Below, one piece after another: positions 49,445-58,504 of a stretch of 64,000 nucleotides of DNA. Numbering within the stretch: position 1 is the stretch's first letter; every line of letters begins with the position of its first letter. Under the pieces are notes generated by a model. The model did not search any database. It worked only from the letters and a program-made list of their open reading frames with translations, and was not told the DNA's origin. This DNA is from Skermanella rosea. GTDB lineage: Bacteria > Pseudomonadota > Alphaproteobacteria > Azospirillales > Azospirillaceae. The translations under genes were made by a program, and so were the position numbers. The DNA lies in NCBI RefSeq assembly GCF_016806835.2, contig NZ_CP086111.1, positions 5,201,471 through 5,265,470 of the forward strand, given 5' to 3'.

Positions 49445-49731
49445 ATCACCGCCTCCGCCTATTTAACACTACGATTTGATAAAAACTTGCAGCCTGTCAC
49501 GGCTAATTCCGCATACTGCGATACATAACCATATTTGTTACATTGAAGATCTGTCAAACTGATTCACCTCTGGCACGGCATAGCAGGTTTGCACCGTACA
49601 ATCTTAGGATTTTCCACAATTAACTGAAGACGGTCCTGTCCCCACAGGCGGTTCTCGATCGTTACCCACGGAGAGGCGCGCCTGCGGACAGCGGGCGGCG
49701 CCCCGAAGGACAATCGATCGGAGTGCATACC

Positions 49732-50799
49732 ATGTCGAAATCGGCGCTTATCGTCGGCGCGGGCGGCATCGTCGGCGGAAACCTTGCCGAACGGCTGCTC
49801 GACCGGGGCTGGACCGTCCACGGCCTGGCGCGCCGTCCGTCGTTCCGCCGGCCCGAGATCAGGGCGGTCGCGGCCGACCTGTCCAAACCGGACGAGACGG
49901 CGGCGGCCCTGAAGGGCCTGGACGTCAGCCACGTCTTCATTTCGGCTTGGTCGCGCCAAGCGACGGAAGCCGAGAACTGCCGCGTCAACGGCGGGATGGT
50001 GCGCAACCTGCTGGACGCGGTCGGCTCGGCTCCTGGCTTGCAGCATGTCGCCCTGGTCACCGGGCTGAAGCATTACCTGGGGCCGTTCGAGGCCTATGGC
50101 GCCGGCGCCGTGCCGGAAACCCCGTTCCGCGAGGAGCAGGGGCGCCAGCCCGTCGAGAACTTCTACTATGCCCAGGAGGACGAGCTGTTCGCCGCCTCGG
50201 AGCGCCGCGGCTTCACCTGGAGCGTCCACCGGCCGCACACCATCATAGGCTACGCGGTCGGCAACGCCATGAACATGGGCGTGACGCTGGCGGTCTACGC
50301 CACCCTCTGCCGCGAAGCCGGCCTGCCCTTCGCGTTCCCCGGCTCGCCGACTCAGTGGAGCGGCCTGACCGACATCACCGACGCGCGCCTGCTCGCCCGC
50401 CACCTGGAATGGGCCGCCACGTCGGAGGCCGGCCGCAACGAGGACTTCAACGTGGTCAACGGCGACGTCTTCCGCTGGAACTGGCTGTGGCCGCGCCTCG
50501 CGGCCTATTTCGGGATCGAGGCCGCTCCCTACCGGGGCGAAGCCCGGCCGCTCGAACAGGCGATGGCGGAGGCCGGCCCGATCTGGCGCGGGATCGCGGA
50601 ACGCCACGGCCTGGCCGAAGCCGACCTGATCCGGCTGGCCTCGTGGTGGCACACGGATGCCGACCTGGGCCGCCCGATGGAGGTGGTCACCGACATGACC
50701 AAGAGCCGCAAGGCCGGATTCCTGGACTACCAGAGCACGCCGGACAGCTTCTTCGACCTGTTCGCCCGCCTGAAGGAGGACAGGATCATTCCGGGCTGA
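49732..50799 (+). CDS. SDR-family oxidoreductase (PRISE/5-beta-reductase-like)
   Basis: The 355-residue protein begins SALIVGAGGIVGGNLAERLL (Rossmann NAD(P) site). It has HVFISAW, VTGLKHYLGPFE, ENFYYAQEDELF and WSVHRPHTIIGYAVGNAMN, the pattern of the progesterone-5-beta-reductase/iridoid-synthase-like (PRISE) extended SDRs. Here the usual catalytic Tyr is in a NFYYAQED context. These reduce activated C=C bonds of enones. The ATG at 49732 has GGAG eight bases upstream. It is divergent from the tau-like operon. Confidence 0.87.
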   Translation: MSKSALIVGAGGIVGGNLAERLLDRGWTVHGLARRPSFRRPEIRAVAADLSKPDETAAALKGLDVSHVFISAWSRQATEAENCRVNGGMVRNLLDAVGSAPGLQHVALVTGLKHYLGPFEAYGAGAVPETPFREEQGRQPVENFYYAQEDELFAASERRGFTWSVHRPHTIIGYAVGNAMNMGVTLAVYATLCREAGLPFAFPGSPTQWSGLTDITDARLLARHLEWAATSEAGRNEDFNVVNGDVFRWNWLWPRLAAYFGIEAAPYRGEARPLEQAMAEAGPIWRGIAERHGLAEADLIRLASWWHTDADLGRPMEVVTDMTKSRKAGFLDYQSTPDSFFDLFARLKEDRIIPG

Positions 50800-50826
50800 T
50801 CCGTCCCTCGGGGCCGGACGCTCCCG

Positions 50827-52578
50827 TCAGAACGGCCAGACGCGCGGGATGACCAGCAGGGACAGGGCTATGACGATCAGCTCCAGCGGCAGTCCGACGC
50901 GCCAGAAGTCGCCGAACCGGTAGCCGCCCGGCCCCAGGACGATCGAGTTGTTGTGGTGGCCGAAGGGCGTGAGGAAATCGCACGACGCGCCGATCGCCAC
51001 CGCCATCAGGAAGGCGTCGGGCGACACGCCGAGCTGCCGGGCGATGCTGATCACCACCGGAGCCATGATCACCACGGTCGCGGTGTTGTTCAGCACGGGC
51101 GTCACCGCCATGGTGGCGACCAGGACCACCGCCAGCATGCCCATGGCGCCGGCCTGGGGCGCCAGCATGATCACGGCGTCGCCGATCCTGTCGGCCAGGC
51201 CCGTCGTCTGGACCGCGGTTCCGAGCGGGATCATGGCGCCCAGCAGCACGATGACCGGCCAGTCGATGCTGTCGTACAGGGCCATCGGGCGGATGATGCG
51301 GGTGGCGAGCATCAGGATGACGGCGCAGGTGAAGGCCACCGCCGCCGAGGCCAGGTCGAAGGCGGCGACCGCCACCGCCGCGCCGAACAGCGGCAGGGCC
51401 AGCAGGGTGCGCCGCGGCTCGAACTCCAGCTTGCGGTCGGCCAGCGGGACGCAGCCCAACTCGGCCATGGCCTCGGCCACGGTGTCGCGGTCGCCGTCCA
51501 GCAGCAGGATGTCGCCGGCGCTCAGGTTGGCGTCGCGCAGGCGCCCCTCGAACCGGCGCCCCTGCCGCGACACGGCCACGAGGTTGACGCCCCAGCGCTC
51601 CCGCAGGTCCAGCGACAGGGCGCTGCTGCCCTGGATCAGGGCGTTGGGCACGACGATCGCCTCGGTCAGGACGAGCTGCCGCCCGCCGCCGCCCTGGGCC
51701 ACCAGGGCGAAGCCCTCAAGTTCGACCAGCTGCCGCAGGGTGGCGGTGTCGGTCTCCAGCAGCACCACGTCGCCGGATTGGAAGCTGACGGTCCCCGGCC
51801 GCGCGAACACCCGGCGGCGGTCGCGGATGATCCCGATCACGCTGGCGCCCCGCTCGGCCTCGAGCTGCTCGACCTTGCAACCGGCCCAGGGCGAGCCGGG
51901 GCGGACCAGGGCCTCGGTGACATAGTCGTTGACCCGGAACCGGTCGATGTCGTCGCGCGCCACGCCACGATCGCGCGGGATCAGCCGCCAGCCGGCCAGC
52001 GCCAGGTACGCCACGCCGGCGACGGCGAGGGCCAATCCCACCGGCAGGAAATCGAACATCAGGAAACGGGAGCCGGTGGCCTCCGCCCGGAAGGCGGAGA
52101 TCAGGAGGTTCGGCGGGGTGCCGATCAGGGTGACCATGCCGCCCAGCAGGGTCGCGAAGGATAGCGGCATCAGCAGCATGCCGGCCGGATAGCCGTTCCG
52201 CCGGGTGGTGGACAGCGCGATCGGCATCAGCAGGGCCAGCGCCCCCACATTGTTCATGAAGGCCGACAGGCCGGCACCCAGGGTGCAGATCGCGGCGACA
52301 TGCCCCATGGGGCCGCCGGCCAGCGCCGTGCAGCGGCGCGCCGCCTCGTCCACCACGCCGGTCCGGCCCAGCGTGCGGGTGATCACCAGGACCATCGCGA
52401 CGGTGACGACCGCCGGGTTGCTGAATCCGGCGAAGGCATCCTCCGGCGCGATCAGGCCGGCCAGGACGCAGGTCATCAGGCTCGCCATGGCGACGATGTC
52501 GAAACGCCAGCGGTCGAGGATGAACACGCCGAGCGTCGCCCCCAGCACCGCCAGGAGCGTTCCCTGGTCCCACGTCAT
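50827..52578 (-). CDS. SLC13-family permease with two TrkA-C domains
   Basis: The 583-residue transporter starts with helices (LLAVLGATLGVFILDRWRFD) and has the CitT/ArsB-like repeated motif (SAFMNNVGALALLMPIAL; NNTATVVIMAPVVI). Two RCK_C domains sit in the middle (about 210-380: WAGCKVEQLEAERGASVIGI and RRFEGRLRDANLSAGDILLL). This layout is that of the sulfate/dicarboxylate Na+ symporters such as CysZ-unrelated SLC13/TrkA-C proteins. Next to the Rrf2 regulator and amid sulfur genes, sulfate uptake is plausible but not shown. Confidence 0.9.
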   Translation of the reverse strand: MTWDQGTLLAVLGATLGVFILDRWRFDIVAMASLMTCVLAGLIAPEDAFAGFSNPAVVTVAMVLVITRTLGRTGVVDEAARRCTALAGGPMGHVAAICTLGAGLSAFMNNVGALALLMPIALSTTRRNGYPAGMLLMPLSFATLLGGMVTLIGTPPNLLISAFRAEATGSRFLMFDFLPVGLALAVAGVAYLALAGWRLIPRDRGVARDDIDRFRVNDYVTEALVRPGSPWAGCKVEQLEAERGASVIGIIRDRRRVFARPGTVSFQSGDVVLLETDTATLRQLVELEGFALVAQGGGGRQLVLTEAIVVPNALIQGSSALSLDLRERWGVNLVAVSRQGRRFEGRLRDANLSAGDILLLDGDRDTVAEAMAELGCVPLADRKLEFEPRRTLLALPLFGAAVAVAAFDLASAAVAFTCAVILMLATRIIRPMALYDSIDWPVIVLLGAMIPLGTAVQTTGLADRIGDAVIMLAPQAGAMGMLAVVLVATMAVTPVLNNTATVVIMAPVVISIARQLGVSPDAFLMAVAIGASCDFLTPFGHHNNSIVLGPGGYRFGDFWRVGLPLELIVIALSLLVIPRVWPF

Positions 52579-52606
52579 GGATGGGAAGTCCGTATGTCCG
52601 GGCCGG

Positions 52607-53056
52607 TTACCCGGCGCTGCGCAGCAGTTCCCGGACCTCTCCGGTGCCGCCCAGGGCACGCGCCAGGGTCATGCCGTCCAGGATCTCCGTGGTCGCGTCG
52701 TGCACCTTGGCGAAGACGCGCCGGACGGCGCACCGCTCCTCGTCCACGCATTCCTCGCAGCGGCGATAGGCCATGCGGCTGAGGCAGGGCAGCGGCGCCA
52801 GGGGACCGTCGATGATGCGGACGATCTCGCCGAAGGAGATCTTGTCCGCCGGCTTCAACAGGGCGTAGCCGCCATTCTTGCCGCGCCAACTCTGCACCAC
52901 GCCCTGATGCTTGAGGTCCAGCAGGATCTGTTCGAGAAAGCGCTTGGGCAGGCGCTGCCGCTCGGCGATGTCGCCGATCATCAGGGACTCGCCCTCGTCC
53001 AGTTCGGCGAGCACCAGCAGGGCCTGCAAGGCGTACTTGGCTTTCTGGGACAGCAA
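52607..53056 (-). CDS. Rrf2-family transcriptional regulator
   Basis: The 149-residue protein has an Rrf2 winged helix (LSQKAKYALQALLVLAELDE, PKRFLEQILLDLKHQGVVQS, GKNGGYALLKP). A Cys cluster follows (Cys91, 100, 103, 109 in PCLSRMAYRRCEECVDEERC), suitable for an Fe-S cluster as in IscR/RirA, or a redox site. The start is a TTG at 53056 with AGAGGAA upstream. It lies 28 bp upstream of the SLC13 gene on the same strand and probably regulates it. CymR, an Rrf2 member, controls cysteine metabolism in other bacteria. Confidence 0.88.
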   Translation of the reverse strand: MLSQKAKYALQALLVLAELDEGESLMIGDIAERQRLPKRFLEQILLDLKHQGVVQSWRGKNGGYALLKPADKISFGEIVRIIDGPLAPLPCLSRMAYRRCEECVDEERCAVRRVFAKVHDATTEILDGMTLARALGGTGEVRELLRSAG

Positions 53057-53233
53057 CTCCCGGTTCCTCTGACTTTGTCTGGACTGGCTGGGATCGGACG
53101 GAGACCGCCGCGACGTACGACATCCCTTTTTTCATTATGGAATATAGTGCAGTGCATGCAAGCCGGCAATTCCGGGAAACCTGCATTTTGCGTCGAAAGG
53201 ATGCAGATGTGCCACGATGCCCGGGACCGGGGC

Positions 53234-53821
53234 TCATCCGGCGAAGGCGGATCCCGAGATGATGACGGCGAACAGGCCCAGGACGCCGGCGCTCACCCGT
53301 TGCACCCAGCGCTGCCGCGACCGGCCCGACGCTCCGGCGGTCAGCCGGGTCCCGACCGTGATCCAGCAGCTCGCGAGCAGGACGATCAGGCCGACCAGCC
53401 CCGCCAGGTAAGGAGCCGCCGCCGCGAAAGCGCCGCTTCCCAGGTGCGGGACGACGGTGAAGGCGAGCACCAGGGCCTTGGGGTTCAGCAGGGTCGTGAC
53501 GTACACCCGCGCGAACGGGACGGGCCGTACCTCCATGCCGTCCATCACGGCGCTCCAGTGCCGCCAGGCCAGGTACGCCAGGTAGGCGCCGCACAGGATG
53601 CGCAGGGTCGCGTTGAACGACGGCCATGTCTGCGTGGCGGGTCCCAGCATCACCGCCAGCACCAGGATCGAGCAGAGATACCCCGCCGCCTCGGCGAGGA
53701 TCAGGTGCAGCGAGCGCCGGAATCCTACCGCGGCGCCCGACGCGGCGAGCAGCGTGTTGGTCGGGCCGGGCGTGGCCAGCAGGCCGATGACCGCCAGGAC
53801 GAAAGCGATCGGGTCCGTCAT
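53234..53821 (-). CDS. LysE/RhtB-family exporter
   Basis: The 195-residue protein has six helices and begins DPIAFVLAVIGLLATPGPTN, the family's helix-1 signature with TPGPTN. TLLNPKALVLAFTVVPH marks the fourth helix. It exports an amino acid or related small molecule. The ATG at 53821 has GGAGAGGT upstream. It stands alone between the Rrf2 and RlpA-like genes. Confidence 0.9.
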   Translation of the reverse strand: MTDPIAFVLAVIGLLATPGPTNTLLAASGAAVGFRRSLHLILAEAAGYLCSILVLAVMLGPATQTWPSFNATLRILCGAYLAYLAWRHWSAVMDGMEVRPVPFARVYVTTLLNPKALVLAFTVVPHLGSGAFAAAAPYLAGLVGLIVLLASCWITVGTRLTAGASGRSRQRWVQRVSAGVLGLFAVIISGSAFAG

Positions 53822-54001
53822 GCACCATACCTCTCCGGACGGTTGATTGTTCCCGCGGCGCAACATCCACGAATCCGGCTTTCCGGGCCAGGGGAATCGA
53901 CAGGCGCCGGGCGGAGCGCCGACTACCCCCAAATCAAGTCGGAACCGCCGGTCGGGGCCGATGTTTATCTGCCACCCTTCATCAAAGGTCAGGACATCGG
54001 C

Positions 54002-54526
54002 ATGCGGACGACTTTGGCTTCGCTTTTCGTTGCTTTCGGGATTACCGGGCCGCTGATCGGTGCCGCCCTATCCCCCGCCTTGGCCGAGGACAAGCCCGCG
54101 GACGGGGATTCGGTCGTGATCGAGGGCGAGGCGTCGTTCTACGGCGGCAAGTTCAACGGCCGCAAGACCGCCAACGGCGAGACCTTCAACGAGAACAAGA
54201 TGACCGCCGCCTCCAAGGAGCTGCCGCTGGGATCCACGGCGACGGTGACCCACGAGGAGACCGGCAAGTCGGTCGACGTCAAGATCAACGACCGCGGACC
54301 CTATGTGGACGGACGGGTGCTCGACCTGTCCAAGGGGGCGGCGAAGAAGCTGGACATGATCGACGACGGCACCGCGCCCGTCCGGATCGAGGCCGACCCG
54401 GACAAGCAGCCCAACGACAAGGTCCGCGAGAAGGTCGAGGACCTGGCCGAGAAGAAGAACGGCCCCGGGGACAAGAAGACCGGGGACAAGGAAACCGGGG
54501 GCAAGGAAACCGCCAAGGCCGACTGA
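54002..54526 (+). CDS. RlpA-like septal-ring protein (DPBB domain), catalytic His replaced
   Basis: The 174-residue protein has a signal peptide (ending near PALA-ED). The double-psi beta-barrel reads GEASFYGGKFNGRKTANGET and VKINDRGPYVDGRVLDLSKG, with conserved Asp of NDRGPY. In lytic RlpA the first half has AAHxxLPxGT; here it is AASKELPLGS, so the His is absent. A 50-residue Lys/Asp/Gly-rich tail follows. The C-terminal SPOR domain is missing. It may bind peptidoglycan without cleaving it. Confidence 0.8.
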   Translation: MRTTLASLFVAFGITGPLIGAALSPALAEDKPADGDSVVIEGEASFYGGKFNGRKTANGETFNENKMTAASKELPLGSTATVTHEETGKSVDVKINDRGPYVDGRVLDLSKGAAKKLDMIDDGTAPVRIEADPDKQPNDKVREKVEDLAEKKNGPGDKKTGDKETGGKETAKAD

Positions 54527-54551
54527 TCGGCCGAGGCGGGTTCCCGCAGGG

Positions 54552-55484
54552 TCAGAACGCGACCTGGTCGCCGCCCTTGAGCGCCAGGATCTCGCGCGCC
54601 TCGGCGGCGGTCGCGACTTCCAGGCCAAGTCCCTCCAGGATGCCGCGGACACGGCGGACCTGGACGGCGTTGCTCTCCGCCAGCTTGCCCGGACCGTCCC
54701 ACAGGCTGTCCTCCAGCCCGACCCGGACATTGGCCCCCATGGCGGCGGCCATCGCGGCGATGGGCATCTGGTTGCGCCCGGCGCCCAGCACCGACCAGCG
54801 GTAATCGTCGCCGAACAGCCGGTCCGCCGTCCGTTTCATGTGAAGCACGTCCTCGGGATGAGGCCCGATGCCGCCGAGCAGGCCGAATACGGTCTGGACG
54901 AACAGCGGCCCCTTGACCAGCCCCCGGTCCCGGAAATGGGCGAGGTTATAGAGGTGCGAGACGTCGTAGCACTCGAACTCGAACCGGGTGCCGTTCTCCA
55001 TGCAGGTCCTCAGGACATACTCGATGTCGCTGAAGGTATTCTTGAACACCAGGTCGCGGCTGTTCTCCAGGTGCTGCCGCTCCCACTCGAACTTGAACTC
55101 CTTGAAGCGGTTCAGCATCGGGTACAGGCCGAAATTCATCGAGCCCATGTTGAGCGACGCCACCTCCGGCTGGAGCGTCGCCGCCGGCCGGACCCGCTCC
55201 TCCACCGTCATGTAGGGAGCGCCGCCGGTGGTCAGGTTGATCACGCAGTCGGTCCGCTGCTTGATCACCTTCAGGAAGGGCTGGAACGCCTCCGGACTCT
55301 GGTCGGGCTTGCCGGTCTCGGGGTTGCGGGCGTGCAGGTGGACGATCGCCGCCCCGGCCTCCGCCGCCCCGATCGCGGCATCGGCGATCTCCTCCGGCGT
55401 CACCGGCAGGTGCGGCGACATCGACGGGGTATGGATCGCGCCGGTGACGGCGCAGGTGATGATGACCTTGCGGGATTGTGCCAT
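54552..55484 (-). CDS. Beta-keto acid cleavage enzyme (BKACE / Kce family)
   Basis: The 310-residue TIM-barrel enzyme condenses a beta-keto acid with acetyl-CoA and splits it into two products. Motifs are VIITCAVTGAIHTPS, AAIVHLHARNPETGKP (metal His pair), INLTTGG, ASLNMGSMNFG, and SVLGAGRNQMPIAAMAAAMG. The adjacent L-carnitine-dehydrogenase-like gene suggests the keto acid is dehydrocarnitine, giving a betaine-type product and acetoacetyl-CoA. The ATG follows GAGGAAA; the gene is third in a catabolic operon. Confidence 0.9.
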   Translation of the reverse strand: MAQSRKVIITCAVTGAIHTPSMSPHLPVTPEEIADAAIGAAEAGAAIVHLHARNPETGKPDQSPEAFQPFLKVIKQRTDCVINLTTGGAPYMTVEERVRPAATLQPEVASLNMGSMNFGLYPMLNRFKEFKFEWERQHLENSRDLVFKNTFSDIEYVLRTCMENGTRFEFECYDVSHLYNLAHFRDRGLVKGPLFVQTVFGLLGGIGPHPEDVLHMKRTADRLFGDDYRWSVLGAGRNQMPIAAMAAAMGANVRVGLEDSLWDGPGKLAESNAVQVRRVRGILEGLGLEVATAAEAREILALKGGDQVAF

Positions 55485-55496
55485 CTCGTTTCCTCC

Positions 55497-56447
55497 TCAG
55501 TTTCCGATGTCGGCCGCGGCCTTGCGCTTGTGCCGGCTCAACGCCATCAGGCGGCGGTCGCGCCAGCGCTGGCGGTCGGCCAGCTTGTCCGCGGGGGTCC
55601 GCTCGCGGCGCTGGCGTTCGACCGTGTCCAACACCTCGCCGGTCCAGTCGGCGCGGCGCTGCATCGACTTGTAGAGCCGTTCATAAAGCCCGCCGTAGCG
55701 GGAGACGTAGTCGCGCACGCCGCCGGGCGCGTTCAGGTCGATCGTCTCGAACGGCCCGATGAAGGACCAGCGCAGCGCCAGGCCCTCGCGCAGGCCGACA
55801 TCGACGTCCTCGACCGTGCAGAAGCCGTCGGCGACCAGCCTGAACGCCTCCTCCAGAAGCGCGCCCTGGAGCCGGTTCATGACGAAGCCGTCCAGTTCGC
55901 GCGACATCACGATGGGCGACTGGCCGATCGCGCGCATGATCTCCTCGGCGCGCTTCATCGCCTCGGGCGTCGTCCAGGGGGCCGGCACCAGCTCGACCGC
56001 GGGGATCAGGTAGGGCGGGTTGATCGGGTGCGCGACCAGGCAACGGCCTCGCCCCTGCAGCGCCTCGGTGAAGGCCGACGGTACGATGCCGGAGGTCGAA
56101 CTGGCGCAGACTGCCCCTTCAGGCGCCAGCGGATCGATGGTGGCCCAGACCTCGCGCTTGATCTCGACGATCTCGGGCGTGTTCTCCTGCACCCAGGAGG
56201 TGCCGTCGAGCGCCTCGGCCAGGGTCTTGGCGACGCCGACCCGCCCGCCGACCTCGGCGGCGGACTGGCCGTTCAGCAGGTCCTCGGACGCCAGGTCCTC
56301 CAGCAGGGCCAGGGTGGTGGCCCGGCTGGCCTCGGCGGCGCCATCGGCCTGGTCCCACAGGGCGACGTCCCAGCCGGCGCGGGCGAAGGCGATGGCCCAG
56401 GAACGGCCGATCAGGCCGGACCCGACGATGGATGCCCGTTGGTTCAT
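55497..56447 (-). CDS. 3-hydroxyacyl-CoA-dehydrogenase-like enzyme, likely L-carnitine dehydrogenase type
   Basis: The 316-residue protein has an NAD site ASIVGSGLIGRSWAIAFARA. It also has ENTPEIVEIKREVWATIDPL, CASSTSGIVPSAFTEAL, LVAHPINPPYLIPAVELVPA (with His) and a C-terminal domain with the DLNAPGG segment. This NP-x-Y and PAVELVPA set is seen in CoA-independent L-carnitine dehydrogenases. The ATG at 56447 lies 10 bp after the SDR stop, and its stop lies 12 bp before BKACE, so they are one operon. The alternative is a generic 3-hydroxyacid dehydrogenase. Confidence 0.87.
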   Translation of the reverse strand: MNQRASIVGSGLIGRSWAIAFARAGWDVALWDQADGAAEASRATTLALLEDLASEDLLNGQSAAEVGGRVGVAKTLAEALDGTSWVQENTPEIVEIKREVWATIDPLAPEGAVCASSTSGIVPSAFTEALQGRGRCLVAHPINPPYLIPAVELVPAPWTTPEAMKRAEEIMRAIGQSPIVMSRELDGFVMNRLQGALLEEAFRLVADGFCTVEDVDVGLREGLALRWSFIGPFETIDLNAPGGVRDYVSRYGGLYERLYKSMQRRADWTGEVLDTVERQRRERTPADKLADRQRWRDRRLMALSRHKRKAAADIGN

Positions 56448-56457
56448 CAGCTTGTCC

Positions 56458-57234
56458 TCACAGGTTTTCGACGTTGCCGCAGACGCTGAGCGACTGGCCT
56501 GAGACGTTGCGCCCCGCCGGCGACACCAGGAAGACGACCGTGGCGGCGATGTCCTCGGCCGTCACCATGCGGCGCAGCGAGACCTTCTGCAGGTACTCGT
56601 GCTCCATCTCGCCATAAGTCACGCCCAACTGGTCCGCCCGCGCGCCGATCACCTTCTCGATCCGCGGACCGGCGACGATGCCGGGCAGGATCGCGTTGAC
56701 GGTGATGCCGGACGGCCCCAGCTCCTTGGCCAGGCTCTCGGTCAGCCCGATCACGCCCCACTTGGCGGCGGCGTAGGGGGTGCGGAACGCGTATCCCAGG
56801 CGCCCCGCGACCGAGGACATGTTGATGATGGCGCCGGATCCCGCCTGCTTCAGCATCGGCACGGCGCGCCGGGCGCACAGGAACTGGCCGGTCAGGTCGA
56901 TGTCGATGCAGCGGCGCCAGTCCTGCGGGTCGATGTCCTCGATCGCGGCGGTCGGTCCGGCGATGCCGGCATTGTTGACCAGCACGTCCAGGCCGCCCAG
57001 GCCGGTCCGGATCTCGTCGAACAGCCGGTCCACGGCGGCCTCGTCCGACACGTCGGCGACCGTGGTCCCGACATCCGGCAGGGCCTCGCGGCAGCGGGCC
57101 AGCGCCGCCTCGTCCACGTCGCAGACATGGACCTTGGCCCCGGCCTCGACCAGCGCGCGGGCGATCGCCAGCCCGATGCCCGAAGCGCCGGCGGTGACCA
57201 GCGCCCTCCTTCCGTTGGCGCGGAAGTCCGTCAT
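56458..57234 (-). CDS. SDR-family dehydrogenase
   Basis: The 258-residue classical SDR has ALVTAGASGIGLAIARALVE (TGxxxGxG), NNAGIAGPTAAI, the catalytic Ser in INMSSVAGRLGY and Tyr-x3-Lys in YAAAKWGVIGL. The N-terminal start at 57234 has GGGGAGG upstream; an in-frame start at 57306 would run through the operator. It is the first gene of the operon, divergent from a GntR regulator. It probably oxidises a hydroxy intermediate; the substrate is unproven. Confidence 0.9.
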   Translation of the reverse strand: MTDFRANGRRALVTAGASGIGLAIARALVEAGAKVHVCDVDEAALARCREALPDVGTTVADVSDEAAVDRLFDEIRTGLGGLDVLVNNAGIAGPTAAIEDIDPQDWRRCIDIDLTGQFLCARRAVPMLKQAGSGAIINMSSVAGRLGYAFRTPYAAAKWGVIGLTESLAKELGPSGITVNAILPGIVAGPRIEKVIGARADQLGVTYGEMEHEYLQKVSLRRMVTAEDIAATVVFLVSPAGRNVSGQSLSVCGNVENL

Positions 57235-57297
57235 GTTTTTCCTCCCCAGGTTCGCGGCCGCGGGTGCGACCACGTCGACGGTTGACCGTCCGGTTCT

Positions 57298-57314
57298 TTT
57301 GATCATAAATCAAA
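57298..57314. promoter_or_regulatory. GntR-type operator between divergent genes
   Basis: TTTGAT-CATAA-ATCAAA is a perfect inverted repeat of 6 bp with a 5-base spacer, 64 bp before the SDR start and 56 bp before the preferred GntR start. It has the form of FadR/VanR-type GntR sites. The regulator next to it is the natural candidate to bind it. Confidence 0.7.
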
Positions 57315-57369
57315 GATCATGGATCGAGGCAAGGCCCTTCGAGGCGCCGAGGAAAAGAAAGCAACGCCG

Positions 57370-58056
57370 ATGGCGGTCACGTCCAAGACCCTTCCCCTGC
57401 GTCCGGTACCCCGGGAAACCGTCCAGGACCATGTCTATCGCCAGCTCAAGGACCTGATCCTGAACGGCGGGATCGAGCCGGGCCGGACGGTGACGATCCA
57501 GAGCCTGGCCGACGCCTTCGGCGTCAGCGCCATGCCGGTGCGGGAGGCGCTTCACCGCCTCGTCGCGGAAAAGGCGCTGACCGTCGTCGCCGGACGCTCG
57601 GTCGGCATCCCGCCGCTAAGCGTCGAGCGGCTGGAGGATTTGAAGCGGGTCCGGATCGAGGTCGAGGGGGTGGCGACGGAATGGGCGGCGCGGTCGATCT
57701 CCACCGCCGACCTGGAACGGCTGGACGCCCTGATCGCCGAGATGGAAGCTGCCCACGCGGAGCGCGACGGCCGCCGCTACGTCCCGGCCAACCGGGAATT
57801 CCACTTCACGATCTACCGGGCCGCGGGGTCGGAGTCGATGCTGTCGATCATCGAGTCCCTGTGGCTGCGGATCGGCCCCTATTTCGACCTGCTGAACTCC
57901 GCCGGCAACCTGGGCGCCTCCAACGCCGAGCACAGGGCGATCCGCGACGCGCTGCTGCGCGGCGACGGCCCGGCGGCCCGGGCGGCGCTCAAGGCGGACA
58001 TCGAGGGCGCGGCGAAGGCGCTGACCTGCATCCTGAAGCGGCAGACCCCGGTCTGA
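57370..58056 (+). CDS. GntR-family regulator (FadR subfamily)
   Basis: The 228-residue protein has an N-terminal winged helix (VQDHVYRQLKDLILNGGIEP, QSLADAFGVSAMPVREALHR, LVAEKALTVVAGRSVGIPPL) and a helical FCD ligand domain with metal-type residues (ANREFHFTIYRAAGSESMLS, SNAEHRAIRDALLRGD). An ATG at 57319 would also be in frame, but it sits against the operator, so the ATG at 57370 (GAGGAAAAG about 13 bases upstream) is preferred. It likely controls the divergent operon. Confidence 0.86.
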   Translation: MAVTSKTLPLRPVPRETVQDHVYRQLKDLILNGGIEPGRTVTIQSLADAFGVSAMPVREALHRLVAEKALTVVAGRSVGIPPLSVERLEDLKRVRIEVEGVATEWAARSISTADLERLDALIAEMEAAHAERDGRRYVPANREFHFTIYRAAGSESMLSIIESLWLRIGPYFDLLNSAGNLGASNAEHRAIRDALLRGDGPAARAALKADIEGAAKALTCILKRQTPV

Positions 58057-58122
58057 CCTCGCGTACGGAACCCTGCCCGTTCCGGTCCCGTTATAGGATC
58101 GGAACCATCAGGAGACCCGAGA

Positions 58123-58479
58123 GTGGAATTGGACAAGAAGACCGTCGCCGGAACCGTCGCCGCGGTTGCGGCGGGCGCCGTCGGTGCCGCCGTCGCCTAC
58201 AACGCCCTTGCCGGCAGCGCAGGAAACGCGGAGGCCAGGCAGCCGAAGCAACCCGGTCCCGAGGCCAAGCCGGCCGGACAGGACGAGGCCGCGCCGACCG
58301 GGGCGATCAACATCAACCAGGCTCCGCCCAGCCACCTGACGAGCCTGAAGCATATCGGGAAGGCGCGCGCCAAGCGCATCCTGGCGAACAGGCCCTTCAG
58401 GTCGGTGGACGAACTGGTCAGCCGCGGGCTGGTCCCGGAGGAGGTGCTGGCCCGGCACCGCGACCGGCTGACGGTCTGA
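58123..58479 (+). CDS. Helix-hairpin-helix (ComEA-like) protein with membrane anchor
   Basis: The 118-residue protein starts with GTG at 58123 and has a hydrophobic Ala/Gly-rich helix (about 8-32) acting as anchor or signal. After a Pro/Glu-rich linker comes a helix-hairpin-helix domain: AININQAPPSHLTSLKHIGK then ARAKRILANRPFRSVDELVS. This is the ComEA-type DNA-binding fold. It could bind DNA at the membrane during uptake, but no competence genes are near. Confidence 0.83.
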   Translation: MELDKKTVAGTVAAVAAGAVGAAVAYNALAGSAGNAEARQPKQPGPEAKPAGQDEAAPTGAININQAPPSHLTSLKHIGKARAKRILANRPFRSVDELVSRGLVPEEVLARHRDRLTV

Positions 58480-58504
58480 CATCAGGGCCGGGAAAACAGG
58501 GTTG

